A model generated the notes under the pieces. That model saw nothing but the letters and a program-made list of their open reading frames with translations, was not told the DNA's origin and did no database searches. Of a stretch of DNA of 64,000 nucleotides, positions 18,320-28,049 are shown one piece after another. This DNA comes from Bacteroidota bacterium. Its GTDB lineage: Bacteria; Bacteroidota; Bacteroidia; Chitinophagales; Chitinophagaceae. Position numbers and translations under genes: made by a program. Positions within the stretch are counted from its first letter, which is position 1; the number at the start of each line of letters is the position of its first letter. The stretch is taken from NCBI GenBank assembly GCA_016706595.1, contig JADJJH010000001.1:1-64000 (forward strand), read 5' to 3'.

Positions 18320-20578
18320 ATGAAGAAAATCGGATTAACTTTTTTCCTTTTAGGAATTTTACTTTGGCAAAGCCAAAATGCACAAGCACAAACATGTACT
18401 GCTTGTTTTACTGCAACACCAGATACAACTAATTCAAGCCTCATTAATTTAGACGCAACTTGTAGTAATGCATCTCCTAATGCACTATACGATTGGTATA
18501 TAGATGGCGCACTCTATCTTTCCTTTTTTCCTATTCCTTATTTTCAGGTTCCTTTTTATGTTCCAGGACAACATATCATTGATTTGGTGATTTACGATGG
18601 GGCTTGTGTAGATTCTGCAACGCAAGTACTTAATATTACCAATTGTAGTGCCGGTTTTACAACCAATCAGTTTAGTGGAGGCGTAGTATTTTTTTATCCA
18701 AATTATTACGTGAGCACTTCTGCTACGTGCCAATGGGATTTCGGTGATGGAAATACAAGCAATACAGGATATCCAATGCATACATATGCTGCTCCGGGTA
18801 CCTATACAGTTTGTTGCATCTTAAATACTTTTGGAGGATGCTCTGATACTTCATGTCAGTCAATTACAGTAACCGGGACGGCAAATTGTGATGCTAATTT
18901 TTATTACAATATCGATCCTTTTACCGGTGGGGTAAGCGCCGAAGCTGGTTTGACAAGTGTTTACAACGCAAATAATTATAGCATGAATTGGTATGTAAAT
19001 GGTATTCTTTCTCAACAAGGTGCTTTTACCGGATTTTACACAACGCTTGTTGCAAGTGGCAACTATGAATTAAAACTAGTACTCACAGATACGAATATGA
19101 ATGCTTGTGATAGTATGAGCGAATTAATATATTGGAATGGCGGAATTATTAGTAATCCTGGTTGTTATCCATGCTTTAGTTCAACGTATAATAGTACATT
19201 AGATAGTTTATATTTTGATGCGTCTTGCAGTATAGTGCCTATAGGTGGATCTTTACTTTGGAATATCAATGGTACTAGTTTTCCTGATCCAGGAAATGGT
19301 TTCATGCAAGGATTTCCTACCATAGGGTATCAAGTTGTGGCTTTGTATGCATTGGATAGTAACAATGTAGTTTGTGATAGCTTGTTTCAACCGGTGTATA
19401 CTTATGGCGCACCCTGTGTTTCATGCTTAAGTGTAACTCAGTCGGTAGGGTCTACGAGCGACTATATCTTCGATGGAGCATGTAATGCTGCTGCTGTTAA
19501 CTATTCATGGTTCATAGACAATAGTTTTGTTGCCACAACAAATTCGCCTCAGTTTTATTATTCTTTTACGCAAAGTGGAAGTTATAGCGTTTGCCTACAA
19601 ACAATGGATGCGCTTGGAACTTATTGTAATCAAAGTTGCACAACCGTTGTGGTAAGTACACCAACTGTAGTTCAGTACACTTTAAGTGGTGTTATACAAG
19701 CGGTTGATAGTTTTTATAATTATACACCGGTTGGAAATGGTGATGCAAAGGTTTATTTAATCAAATTAATGACCGGAGGTATTCTCAATGCAATTGATTC
19801 AACCACAACAGATGCAACAGGCCGATATACATTCAGCAATAAGCCAATTGATGATTATCGTATTAAGGTTGCATTGAATCCCGGAAGTCCCAACTATACA
19901 ACTAATATTCCAACTTATTTTACAGCAGCCTATATGTGGTATAATGCTCAGGTAGTAACCTTGTTTGCTAACACGTATAACAAAGATATCTTCATGAATT
20001 ATGGGGCCAATATGGGAGGTAGCGGATTTATCGGTGGCAACGTATTTCTTGGTTCCAATAAACCAACCCGTTCAAGTAATGCTGATGTAACCTTGATTTT
20101 AATTGATCAGTTTACGCAGCTACCGGTAGCCTATGCCAAAACCAATGCAAATGGTGATTATAGTTTCAGTAATGTGCCTTATGGGGTTTATAAAATATAT
20201 GGTGAATTATTGAACCGTGCGAGTATTCCCGAGAATATTGAAATTTCGGCAACTCAATTAACTTTGAGTAATAAGAATTTTGTGTACAACGATAATGTAA
20301 TTAAACCTACTAATATGTCATTGTCAGTAAATGAAGTTGACGATCTTGCTACCTTGAGCATATCGCCTAATCCAGCTCAAGAATCATTCAGTTTAGTTAA
20401 TAGTGGTAGCTCAAGAACCTTGCAAATTTTGGACTTGACTGGTAGAATTGTACAACAGTTTGAGATGAAACCATCAGATCGTAAAACAATTGATTGTAGT
20501 AGATGGAATAAAGGGGTTTATTTTGTTAATGACTTGGAAGGTGGAAAAAGAAGTGTTTATAAGATGCTGGTGAATTAG
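18320..20578 (+). CDS. Secreted PKD-like repeat protein with T9SS sorting domain
   Basis: The start at 18320 gives the signal peptide MKKIGLTFFLLGILLWQSQN, ending AQAQ; the open frame begins 12 codons earlier but without such a signal. The mature part has about five cysteine-containing PKD-like repeats (CTACFTATPDTTNSSLINL, CQWDFGDGNTSN, SCIVP-like turns). A carboxypeptidase-regulatory/Cna-B-like region follows at residues 500-660 (GDAKVYLIKLMTGG, TTDATGRYTFSNKP and a second NANGDYSFSNVPYGVYKI). Residues 675-752 form a T9SS type A sorting domain (LSISPNPAQESFSLVN, LDLTGRIVQQF, GVYFVND, KMLVN). The protein should be exported by Sec and then T9SS and anchored or released at the surface. It has no catalytic signature; adhesive or structural roles are plausible. 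Confidence 0.85.
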   Translation: MKKIGLTFFLLGILLWQSQNAQAQTCTACFTATPDTTNSSLINLDATCSNASPNALYDWYIDGALYLSFFPIPYFQVPFYVPGQHIIDLVIYDGACVDSATQVLNITNCSAGFTTNQFSGGVVFFYPNYYVSTSATCQWDFGDGNTSNTGYPMHTYAAPGTYTVCCILNTFGGCSDTSCQSITVTGTANCDANFYYNIDPFTGGVSAEAGLTSVYNANNYSMNWYVNGILSQQGAFTGFYTTLVASGNYELKLVLTDTNMNACDSMSELIYWNGGIISNPGCYPCFSSTYNSTLDSLYFDASCSIVPIGGSLLWNINGTSFPDPGNGFMQGFPTIGYQVVALYALDSNNVVCDSLFQPVYTYGAPCVSCLSVTQSVGSTSDYIFDGACNAAAVNYSWFIDNSFVATTNSPQFYYSFTQSGSYSVCLQTMDALGTYCNQSCTTVVVSTPTVVQYTLSGVIQAVDSFYNYTPVGNGDAKVYLIKLMTGGILNAIDSTTTDATGRYTFSNKPIDDYRIKVALNPGSPNYTTNIPTYFTAAYMWYNAQVVTLFANTYNKDIFMNYGANMGGSGFIGGNVFLGSNKPTRSSNADVTLILIDQFTQLPVAYAKTNANGDYSFSNVPYGVYKIYGELLNRASIPENIEISATQLTLSNKNFVYNDNVIKPTNMSLSVNEVDDLATLSISPNPAQESFSLVNSGSSRTLQILDLTGRIVQQFEMKPSDRKTIDCSRWNKGVYFVNDLEGGKRSVYKMLVN

Positions 20579-21779
20579 CCTAGCTACTAACCATGAGCTG
20601 TTTTTTTGTTATCCAAAAATGGATTAATAAAAATGCTGAAAGCTAACTCCTTAATGATAATCCGTACTACTACACCAAAATCGTGGCCTACTTTTTACCA
20701 TGGAGTATTTATTTTTTACCGCGGAGAAGAGGGAAGCAGAGGCTTCACGTTAAATAGGCCGCAGAGAAATTCTTCTATGTTTTTTATACCGAAGTGATTC
20801 TGTAAAAGACCATTAAATTAGTCTAAACAGCTATCTAATCGGTATAAACCACTGTAAGATTTTTATGACCTTTTGGGCTATCATAAAAATCACATTGGTA
20901 ATAGTTTTAGTAGAAAGTGCCTTTGGTACTTTGAGGAGTGATGAATTTTACCATAGAGGATTAATTTTTACATTGAGAATCCGTATAGATCCGCCAATTT
21001 GGCAAGGAATCAGTAATGCCATCTATATTTATAAAATAGGTTATCTGGTTTTATAAATAGTAGAGAGTATTATGCCGTTATAAAATATTCATTGGACAAA
21101 CGAATGCAGTGAAGTGTGGACTATAGAATATTTATAAACGGTGTAATAATTAAAATGGAGTATCGATGTTTCATGATATGCGCGCTGAAATAAATTAAGG
21201 TGCATCAATTGGACGTTTATGTGAATTGCTTGCAGTCCATGTAAATGAATGTATAGAAGAACGAAATTTCTCTGCGCCCTTAAAGCGCATAACGTATTCA
21301 AAATAGATTAGTTTGCTGCTATACACCGTATCAGTTTGAAAATAGTTCAGCAGAAAATTCTCTGCGCCTCCAATTCTCTGCTGTAAAATTTGTATTCCAT
21401 CTTGGTGCAGATTAACGGATTATCATTAACTCCTAGGCGAGATAACAAAACCTGTCGATGATAAATTAGAAGCGTAATCTGATACACTAAGACAGAACTA
21501 GTTGATTAACGTATTGATTTTTAATTTTGTTTTTATAGGGAATTGGGTCATGGTGTTTAGCATGCTCCATTTTTTTGTACTTAATCCTAGTTTTTATTTT
21601 AGAATGATAATCTGTTATGATACACCAATTCTTTTACCTCGTTTGGGTTAGTTTGAGAGGTTACAATCATTCATACTTACTGATGATTGGGTATAATGAA
21701 ATTACCCCGACCAATTTAGCGTCGGGGTAACTCTATTTTATGTAATGCTATAAGATTCTAGCAAGTTTTTATTTGATAG
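20579..21779. repeat. Long gene-poor gap with degenerate inverted repeats
   Basis: A 1.2-kb gap with no credible gene. Near its left end TTAATGATAATCCGT (20651-20665) occurs again in inverted orientation at about 21417-21431. Both copies are followed by a TTTACCGCGGAGAA-like or TTTACAGCAGAGAA-like segment rich in GCAGAG (20712-20745 and, inverted, 21350-21385). A third weaker copy starts near 21604. The arms resemble scattered intergenic elements and may frame a decayed insertion. Near 21700-21730 ACCCCGA...TCGGGGTAA forms a hairpin that could terminate the converging transcripts. Confidence 0.45.
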
Positions 21780-24700
21780 CTATTGCCTTCCAAGTACAAC
21801 TAATTTTTTTACATTTACTTCATCGCCTGAATTTAAACGAACAAAATATAAACCACTTGCATACTGCGAACAATCAATTTCGATAGTATGATTCGTTTCT
21901 TGATCTGAGACATTTTCATACAAAGTACTCATCAATTTTCCGCTTACATTATACAACTCCAGTTTAACCGATTTGTTGATACCACTTGTAAAAGTGAGTT
22001 TCGTTTTATCGGTTGTTGGATTAGGATATATGGTAAGTTGAGGCGATTGCTCTCCGGCAATCGTTGTTGTATTTGTAGGTTTAGCTGGTGGTCCGTAATA
22101 AAAATCATCTAAGATTCTGCAGTTATGAAATCCATCTAAGATAGCTTTTACCGCTGTATTGAATTCAGCTAAGGTGGGTGCCTCTACACCCAATTCGCCT
22201 GCAAGAGATAGGTTAGCAAAAGTTAATAACATATTTACAGAGCTGCCGTATCCTAAATATGAAACAACAGGTGAACCAACTTCATAAAAATCGCTATACA
22301 TATTTGCAGGTACACCATTAATACAAGCTGTTGCTTCATAAGTAGCTAACCATGTATTATTAATTTGTAAATCTCCGAGGGCAGGGTTATTGCGCACTGA
22401 AAGCATTAATGCAATTGTATTGCCTAGTAACTCACTCAAGAATTTTGTGCCTGATAAAAAAATTGGATTGAGCGTTGGGCAAAATTCATTGCCAGGTGTT
22501 AATGTTGCCATTGCATTGCTAGCTGGTAACTTTGAAATCAAACAAGTCGTGTCAGATTGATCAAAAGTAATGGTACTTACTCCATGGCCAGCAATGAGAG
22601 GTATAGATAATAATGAAGCTAATTCTGATTTCAAAGAATCTCCATTACAAGTTAATCGTGTAGTATCTCCCCAATCTTCTTGTGTGTAGGTACAATACTC
22701 GTTATAACAATTAACATACATAGGTAAATAGCTTGAACAAACTAACATCTCGGTTATAGGTGCGTAAACATAAAATGCAAATTCACCATCAATGCCTTGA
22801 GGGCTAACATTGTACCAAACCGTTGAATTGTAGGCCTCTGATACGGAAGTGCCGGTACCATTAAAATTCCATTCATAACCATAACCATTAGGTGCATCTG
22901 CTGATATTGAATTTTCATTTGAACCGCATGATGGCAAATACGATGGGGTGTATATTCCACAGGTAGGTGGTTCCTCAATTATTAATTCACCATTCTCGAA
23001 TATAAAATTGTAATTATTGTTGAAGCATTCGCCGCCTAAACCAATATAAATGTCATAAATGCCAGGGTATGAATCATAGGTGGCGAATGTGTAAATATCC
23101 GGATAACAATTTAACATGCTCTCATTATCTGAATATTGAAATCCTGAAAAGCTATAAGTTAGTTCTGGTATTTCAAAACCATACGGTTTTGTTTCATCAT
23201 CAGCCGTAACATAAAGATTTGAGGGATTAATAATCACCTCGCCATTTATATAATTCAACGTATAATTAATAGTGCCTTCATGGAAATAATAACTACCTGT
23301 ATAGGTATTGTAAGTTCCGGCATCAAGAGGGTTGTAACCATCTACCCATGTATTTGGCTGATTTGAAAATACTGAACTTGTGCTATCCTCATATTGAAAC
23401 CCGGATATTTCAACACGTAATTGTGGTGTGGTGCCATAGGTAAATTCAGTATCAACCACTTCAATATTCAAAGGATAAGGGTTGATGTTTAGAGTACCCA
23501 AATCATAACTAACCGCAAAATTTGAACTCGTAAACGCACCAGGTATAATAAAATGTTCACCGGCAGTTAAACCTGTAATGCCGCACAGTGAAAATAATTC
23601 AAAGGATTCGCTAGTATCTTCAACGGCATCTAAATCAGATTCATGAATGATAACGGCAATATTGCTATTGCTTTCATTATCGGTCACTTCTCCATTGGCA
23701 ATGGCTCTCGATCCATTGGCAATGGCCCTCGATCCATTGGCAATGGCTCTACTGCCATTTACTAAGGCAGATCCATCTATCAAGGCTTCACTATTTACAA
23801 TTCCTCTCGATCCATTGGCAATTCCTCGACTTCCATTCATGAGAGTAAAGCTTGAATCGAAATCTACTTCTGCACCATCGTTATTATAATCTACTAATGT
23901 TTCAATAAATAAATCAATGACATGGGTAGTGTCTGGCGTGGTGTTATTTGCAATTGCACGAGATCCATTCGCAATGCCGCGAGATCCATTCGCAATGGCT
24001 CTGCTTCCTGAAAGTAAAGCAAGATTGACCAAGTCGGCCGTTGACAATTGTACATAAGTTGAAAACGATCCGCCATTTCCATCACTTACCGTAATTTCAT
24101 AGGCTTCTCTATCATCTATTAAAGCTACTTCTTTCAGTAAATTTCCTTCATAAGTTTGTTGGAAAGTATCTATAAACGCTGCTTGAACCGTAGAAGGTAT
24201 ATTGGCGGAATTATAGATATATTGGAAAGTGAAGTCTTCTCCATTAATTTGATCACCGAATTGGACAATTTTATTATTTGGTTTAATGGTTAATGGTAAT
24301 TTTTCAACAAAAAGAATTCCATTATTAAAGGTATACTCAAATTGTACTTGCAAACTCGAGTCATTTACATCAACCAAGGGTTGAATGAAGTAGGTGCCTA
24401 CATTACTGTATTCTGATGCAGGCGTTACATGATCTATAGTATCTAAACCAAGATCTGAAAGTGTAAAGCTGGTTAATTCAATCGGAATGCCGTCTATCGA
24501 AATACTATCCGTAAACACAGGTAAATTTTGGCCATACTTTTTCGTTTTATTGTGTGTGGTTACTACTACTTGCTTTCTAACCAAAGCATCAAAATAGAGT
24601 GGGGTTGAGCAACCACCATCATTGCCTAATGCCGATTTTGAAGGCGTACATACTCGAACCGGAGGGTTGCCGCTAAAAGCCGAAACTACTGCCGTTACAT

Positions 24701-27700
24701 GTTGGTCATCTACATAATTAGTTGGTATGGTATCATTATCAACCAGCACCTTAGTACTATTAGTTAAATATTCGCCATGAACGGTTACAATAAATTGTGA
24801 ATCACCAGGCGTTACATTGTTAGGGATTTCTAATGAATCAATTTTCGGACTCGGTTCTGCGAATGATTTCACACATGCAAAGGCGTCCAACAATCCATAG
24901 CCCGATAAGAAATCAAAGCCAGGTGTATACATTTCAATGGCATTTGAGGTAAGGCTATTTTTTATATCATCCGGAGACATCGTTGTGCCGTAGAATTTCA
25001 TTTTTGCACTCATGATCAAAGCGGCCGCACCTGCTGCATGAGGTGCAGCTGCAGAGGTTCCAAAAAAGTTAGGTAATAAATCATTTTCTATATCAACACC
25101 ACCTAAATCAACCGTTGTATTACCTCCATTCGGTGCACACAAATCCGGTTTTTGTCGTGGTAAACCACCCATTAAGGTTCCTCCGGTAGATGAGAATGAT
25201 GCTTTCGTTGGTGGGTTTACGCCATTAGAAGGTGTATTTAAATACGAAACGGCACCTAATGTAATTGCACCTAAGGCATTGGCTTGTCCAACGATAGTTG
25301 AAGTGCCTATTGGATATTCATTAATTGTAGGACTTCCTCTAAAGAAGATGTATTTGAAATGAACACTATTGCCCGAGCCGGCTGCACGTGTAATTAATAT
25401 ATTTGTTGTGGTGTTTTGCGTTACGGTAAATGGTAACACTTCCATGGGGTCTCCACCCAAATTGTTTCTATTGAAACCAAATAATGTATTTCCGCTATTA
25501 TTAGTAAGGTAAACATCTAAATCATTTTGTGTTCCTGTTTGTGGCTGTTCAATCGAATAAAATCCATCTTCCCATTGTAAAACCAGCATATAACTTCCTG
25601 GTGTAAGGGTTATGCTTTGAAATCTATCGCCACCCCCAAAATCATGGGCCGTGCCGGTTAAACTTCCAGGAGCCGAAATAGGTGAATAAATACTTTCATA
25701 AGCACGTTCACCAAAATTTCCTGCAGCAGTAAAATACGAAACACCTAAATTTTTAACTTCATTTACTGCAGTCGCTATCATGCCATCTTGGAAATAAGGT
25801 TCCGTAATATAGGTAATATCATCAACCTCAATTTGGCAACCATTTTGTTGCAACTGACGAATGCCTTGTGCCATATTTCCTGCACTAATAAATCCGGTTC
25901 TAAAAGCAAGTTCGGCCTTTGGTGCAATATCATGTACTAGTTGTAACATAGCACGACCTTCATCTGATTGTGTTGAACGAGTATAATCAATTACTTGCAC
26001 CGGTAATGTATGTCCATTAGGATTCCCCGGGCCCGGAAGATCACCATTCAATACATCGGCTTGAGCTTTATTGCCCGGTTGTGTATTATAACTATTTGAG
26101 AGTACACCAATTTTTATGCCTTCGCCACCTGTATCAAAACCACCGCGTGCAAGGTTAGAATTTTGGGCTATATCACCTAAAGTATACGCAACACCTACCG
26201 AAACAATAGGGCGATATAATGGTCGTACAAAATTGATTAAGCTATCACCGGCCGTTGCATTTAAATTATTAAGAGCATCTAAATGCGCAATCTTTACTAA
26301 AGTTGTAATAATTCGGTTGCCAGTTCCATTGTCAATAAAATTAGTCAATAAAAAAGGTGATGCTATTAATAGATTATAAAGTGGAACATATTTGCCATGA
26401 TTGTATATTATTTCAACCCAAACGCTATCGTTTTCAATAATAAAAATATCTTCATTTGGATTGGCATTACTATAATTATCTTTTAATGAAGTTAAGTCTG
26501 GGCCAATGATAGTTACTGTTTTACCCCCTGGCGGTGGAACATATCCCGGAAGAATACATGTTGTAAAATTGATGATTACGGTATCGCGTACAATACAAGT
26601 CGAAGTTAAGTCTGTTACCTTTAAAATATAAGTGCCAGATTGTTCAATGCTAGGTGTTGCCGTATTAGAATCTACTCCTAAAATACCATTGGATGTTGAC
26701 CACCTATATTGCGGATTTAAAGCATTCGTAACCCCAGGTAATAAATAGCTTGTTACATTACAATCAAGGGTTGTATCGATGCCAGCATTTACATTTAAGT
26801 AACTGCAATCAAAATAGGCAACATGACTAAAATTAATATTTAATTGTAGATGAATTTGGGTACCACTATAAATAGAACCTAAGAAATTTCTACCACCAGA
26901 GGAAGAACCCACAGACACCGCTGCATAAGGGGCATAAACTGTCCCATGAAAAGGTGTATAGCCTCCAACAACGGCAGGTGCATTTGAAATTACTATCGCA
27001 TCTTTTCCTGTGGGTGAACTTAACCCATTACCATGACTTTCATAAAATATTCTTGAAGCACTTCCTCCATTTATTAAACTAGTGGCTATTTTGTCTAGCT
27101 TCATGTCGCCATGCACATAAATTTTTATTACACCGGTCAAACTATTTTGAAAATTGAAAACAAAATTATTTTTTTGTGTTAAACTCATACTATTAAAAAC
27201 ATAAACACCGGGCCCATTGAATGTAATTGTTTTGTTCCCTGATAAAGTCAAATTTCCATAATTGCCAGGCGAAACCGTTAAAGTATTCGTGATATGTGTT
27301 GTGCCGGCTGCCGGAAATACGGTGATGGCCGGTAGCGATGGTAAAGTTGGGAATACCGGTGTGGCCAAAATATTTGCACCCGGGGTAGGGCCGGTATATG
27401 TTGTGCCAAGTGGATGGGTAACATTGCCGCTTACGATTCCGCTACTCACTAAAATATTTCCGTTTACATCGATGTTGCCCGATAATTGTGAGCCTGTACC
27501 TGCGGTTAATATATTGCCACTTAAAGAAGTTGTATTTGCTGCTGTAATTCGTCCGCTTATGATATTGGAATTAGATAGAATTACCTTGCCAGTACTAAAC
27601 ATGTTTGCACTTATGGTAGCACTGCCGTTTGTTTTAATTTGCTGATGAGCGCCAATATTCCCACCGTTAACATTGGCTCCGGCATTCATAATAATGCCAT

Positions 27701-27866
27701 AACCTAAAGCACCGGGTGCAGTTGTGCCAGCCCCTCCATTGCCCGATAAAAGTACAAAATCTGCCGTATTGTAAAATTGGGCATGATTAGAAAATGGAAG
27801 TAGAGAAAAAAATATTACGAATAGACATAATAAACTTTTCTGATTGAAAAGGGTGAATTGCTTCAT
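21780..27866 (-). CDS. Giant secreted protein: ice-binding-like domain, subtilase-like protease domain, MBG repeats, NGSRAIA repeats, T9SS sorting
   Basis: 2028 residues. Residues 1-29 are a signal peptide. Residues 30-360 resemble DUF3494 ice-binding-like beta-solenoid proteins (ADFVLLSGNGG, TVSPGNYGNLTLSGNKTIT, GTVYAPYAAVSVG). A gap follows, then a subtilase/S53-like domain at about 575-1000 with DEGRAMLQLVHDIAP (Asp635, Glu636, His645), VDDITYITEPYFQDG, TAAGNFGE and the nucleophile motif FGTSAAAPHAAG (Ser938). The usual aspartate after GIKIGVL is Asn591 here (LSNSYN). An IPT/TIG-like stretch, then MBG-type repeats (about 1100-1280 and 1450-1650), are interrupted by NGSRAIA/NGSRGIA heptads at about 1284-1310 and 1340-1395. 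A T9SS type A domain ends it (LTIYPNPTTDKTKLTF, LYNVSGKL, GLYFVRLNSG). It is probably a surface or secreted adhesin or protease; activity is uncertain. Confidence 0.85.
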   Translation of the reverse strand: MKQFTLFNQKSLLCLFVIFFSLLPFSNHAQFYNTADFVLLSGNGGAGTTAPGALGYGIIMNAGANVNGGNIGAHQQIKTNGSATISANMFSTGKVILSNSNIISGRITAANTTSLSGNILTAGTGSQLSGNIDVNGNILVSSGIVSGNVTHPLGTTYTGPTPGANILATPVFPTLPSLPAITVFPAAGTTHITNTLTVSPGNYGNLTLSGNKTITFNGPGVYVFNSMSLTQKNNFVFNFQNSLTGVIKIYVHGDMKLDKIATSLINGGSASRIFYESHGNGLSSPTGKDAIVISNAPAVVGGYTPFHGTVYAPYAAVSVGSSSGGRNFLGSIYSGTQIHLQLNINFSHVAYFDCSYLNVNAGIDTTLDCNVTSYLLPGVTNALNPQYRWSTSNGILGVDSNTATPSIEQSGTYILKVTDLTSTCIVRDTVIINFTTCILPGYVPPPGGKTVTIIGPDLTSLKDNYSNANPNEDIFIIENDSVWVEIIYNHGKYVPLYNLLIASPFLLTNFIDNGTGNRIITTLVKIAHLDALNNLNATAGDSLINFVRPLYRPIVSVGVAYTLGDIAQNSNLARGGFDTGGEGIKIGVLSNSYNTQPGNKAQADVLNGDLPGPGNPNGHTLPVQVIDYTRSTQSDEGRAMLQLVHDIAPKAELAFRTGFISAGNMAQGIRQLQQNGCQIEVDDITYITEPYFQDGMIATAVNEVKNLGVSYFTAAGNFGERAYESIYSPISAPGSLTGTAHDFGGGDRFQSITLTPGSYMLVLQWEDGFYSIEQPQTGTQNDLDVYLTNNSGNTLFGFNRNNLGGDPMEVLPFTVTQNTTTNILITRAAGSGNSVHFKYIFFRGSPTINEYPIGTSTIVGQANALGAITLGAVSYLNTPSNGVNPPTKASFSSTGGTLMGGLPRQKPDLCAPNGGNTTVDLGGVDIENDLLPNFFGTSAAAPHAAGAAALIMSAKMKFYGTTMSPDDIKNSLTSNAIEMYTPGFDFLSGYGLLDAFACVKSFAEPSPKIDSLEIPNNVTPGDSQFIVTVHGEYLTNSTKVLVDNDTIPTNYVDDQHVTAVVSAFSGNPPVRVCTPSKSALGNDGGCSTPLYFDALVRKQVVVTTHNKTKKYGQNLPVFTDSISIDGIPIELTSFTLSDLGLDTIDHVTPASEYSNVGTYFIQPLVDVNDSSLQVQFEYTFNNGILFVEKLPLTIKPNNKIVQFGDQINGEDFTFQYIYNSANIPSTVQAAFIDTFQQTYEGNLLKEVALIDDREAYEITVSDGNGGSFSTYVQLSTADLVNLALLSGSRAIANGSRGIANGSRAIANNTTPDTTHVIDLFIETLVDYNNDGAEVDFDSSFTLMNGSRGIANGSRGIVNSEALIDGSALVNGSRAIANGSRAIANGSRAIANGEVTDNESNSNIAVIIHESDLDAVEDTSESFELFSLCGITGLTAGEHFIIPGAFTSSNFAVSYDLGTLNINPYPLNIEVVDTEFTYGTTPQLRVEISGFQYEDSTSSVFSNQPNTWVDGYNPLDAGTYNTYTGSYYFHEGTINYTLNYINGEVIINPSNLYVTADDETKPYGFEIPELTYSFSGFQYSDNESMLNCYPDIYTFATYDSYPGIYDIYIGLGGECFNNNYNFIFENGELIIEEPPTCGIYTPSYLPSCGSNENSISADAPNGYGYEWNFNGTGTSVSEAYNSTVWYNVSPQGIDGEFAFYVYAPITEMLVCSSYLPMYVNCYNEYCTYTQEDWGDTTRLTCNGDSLKSELASLLSIPLIAGHGVSTITFDQSDTTCLISKLPASNAMATLTPGNEFCPTLNPIFLSGTKFLSELLGNTIALMLSVRNNPALGDLQINNTWLATYEATACINGVPANMYSDFYEVGSPVVSYLGYGSSVNMLLTFANLSLAGELGVEAPTLAEFNTAVKAILDGFHNCRILDDFYYGPPAKPTNTTTIAGEQSPQLTIYPNPTTDKTKLTFTSGINKSVKLELYNVSGKLMSTLYENVSDQETNHTIEIDCSQYASGLYFVRLNSGDEVNVKKLVVLGRQ

Positions 27867-28049
27867 CTTGATTGGATTTTGGAAGGTAAATATAACTAAG
27901 TGAGTTTAAATTATGAGCACTTTACCTCGCTTTTTATTGATAGAGCAATATGCAATATAGGTATCAAATTATGCTAACATGCAGAATATGGTCAAATATT
28001 GAATGCAATAAATTGTATACGTTTGCATCTCAATATATACTTAGAAATT

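Noticed and set aside
23647..23889. Plus-strand open frame with DPLAMAL repeats
   Set aside because: It is the antisense of the NGSRAIA repeats of the giant minus-strand gene.
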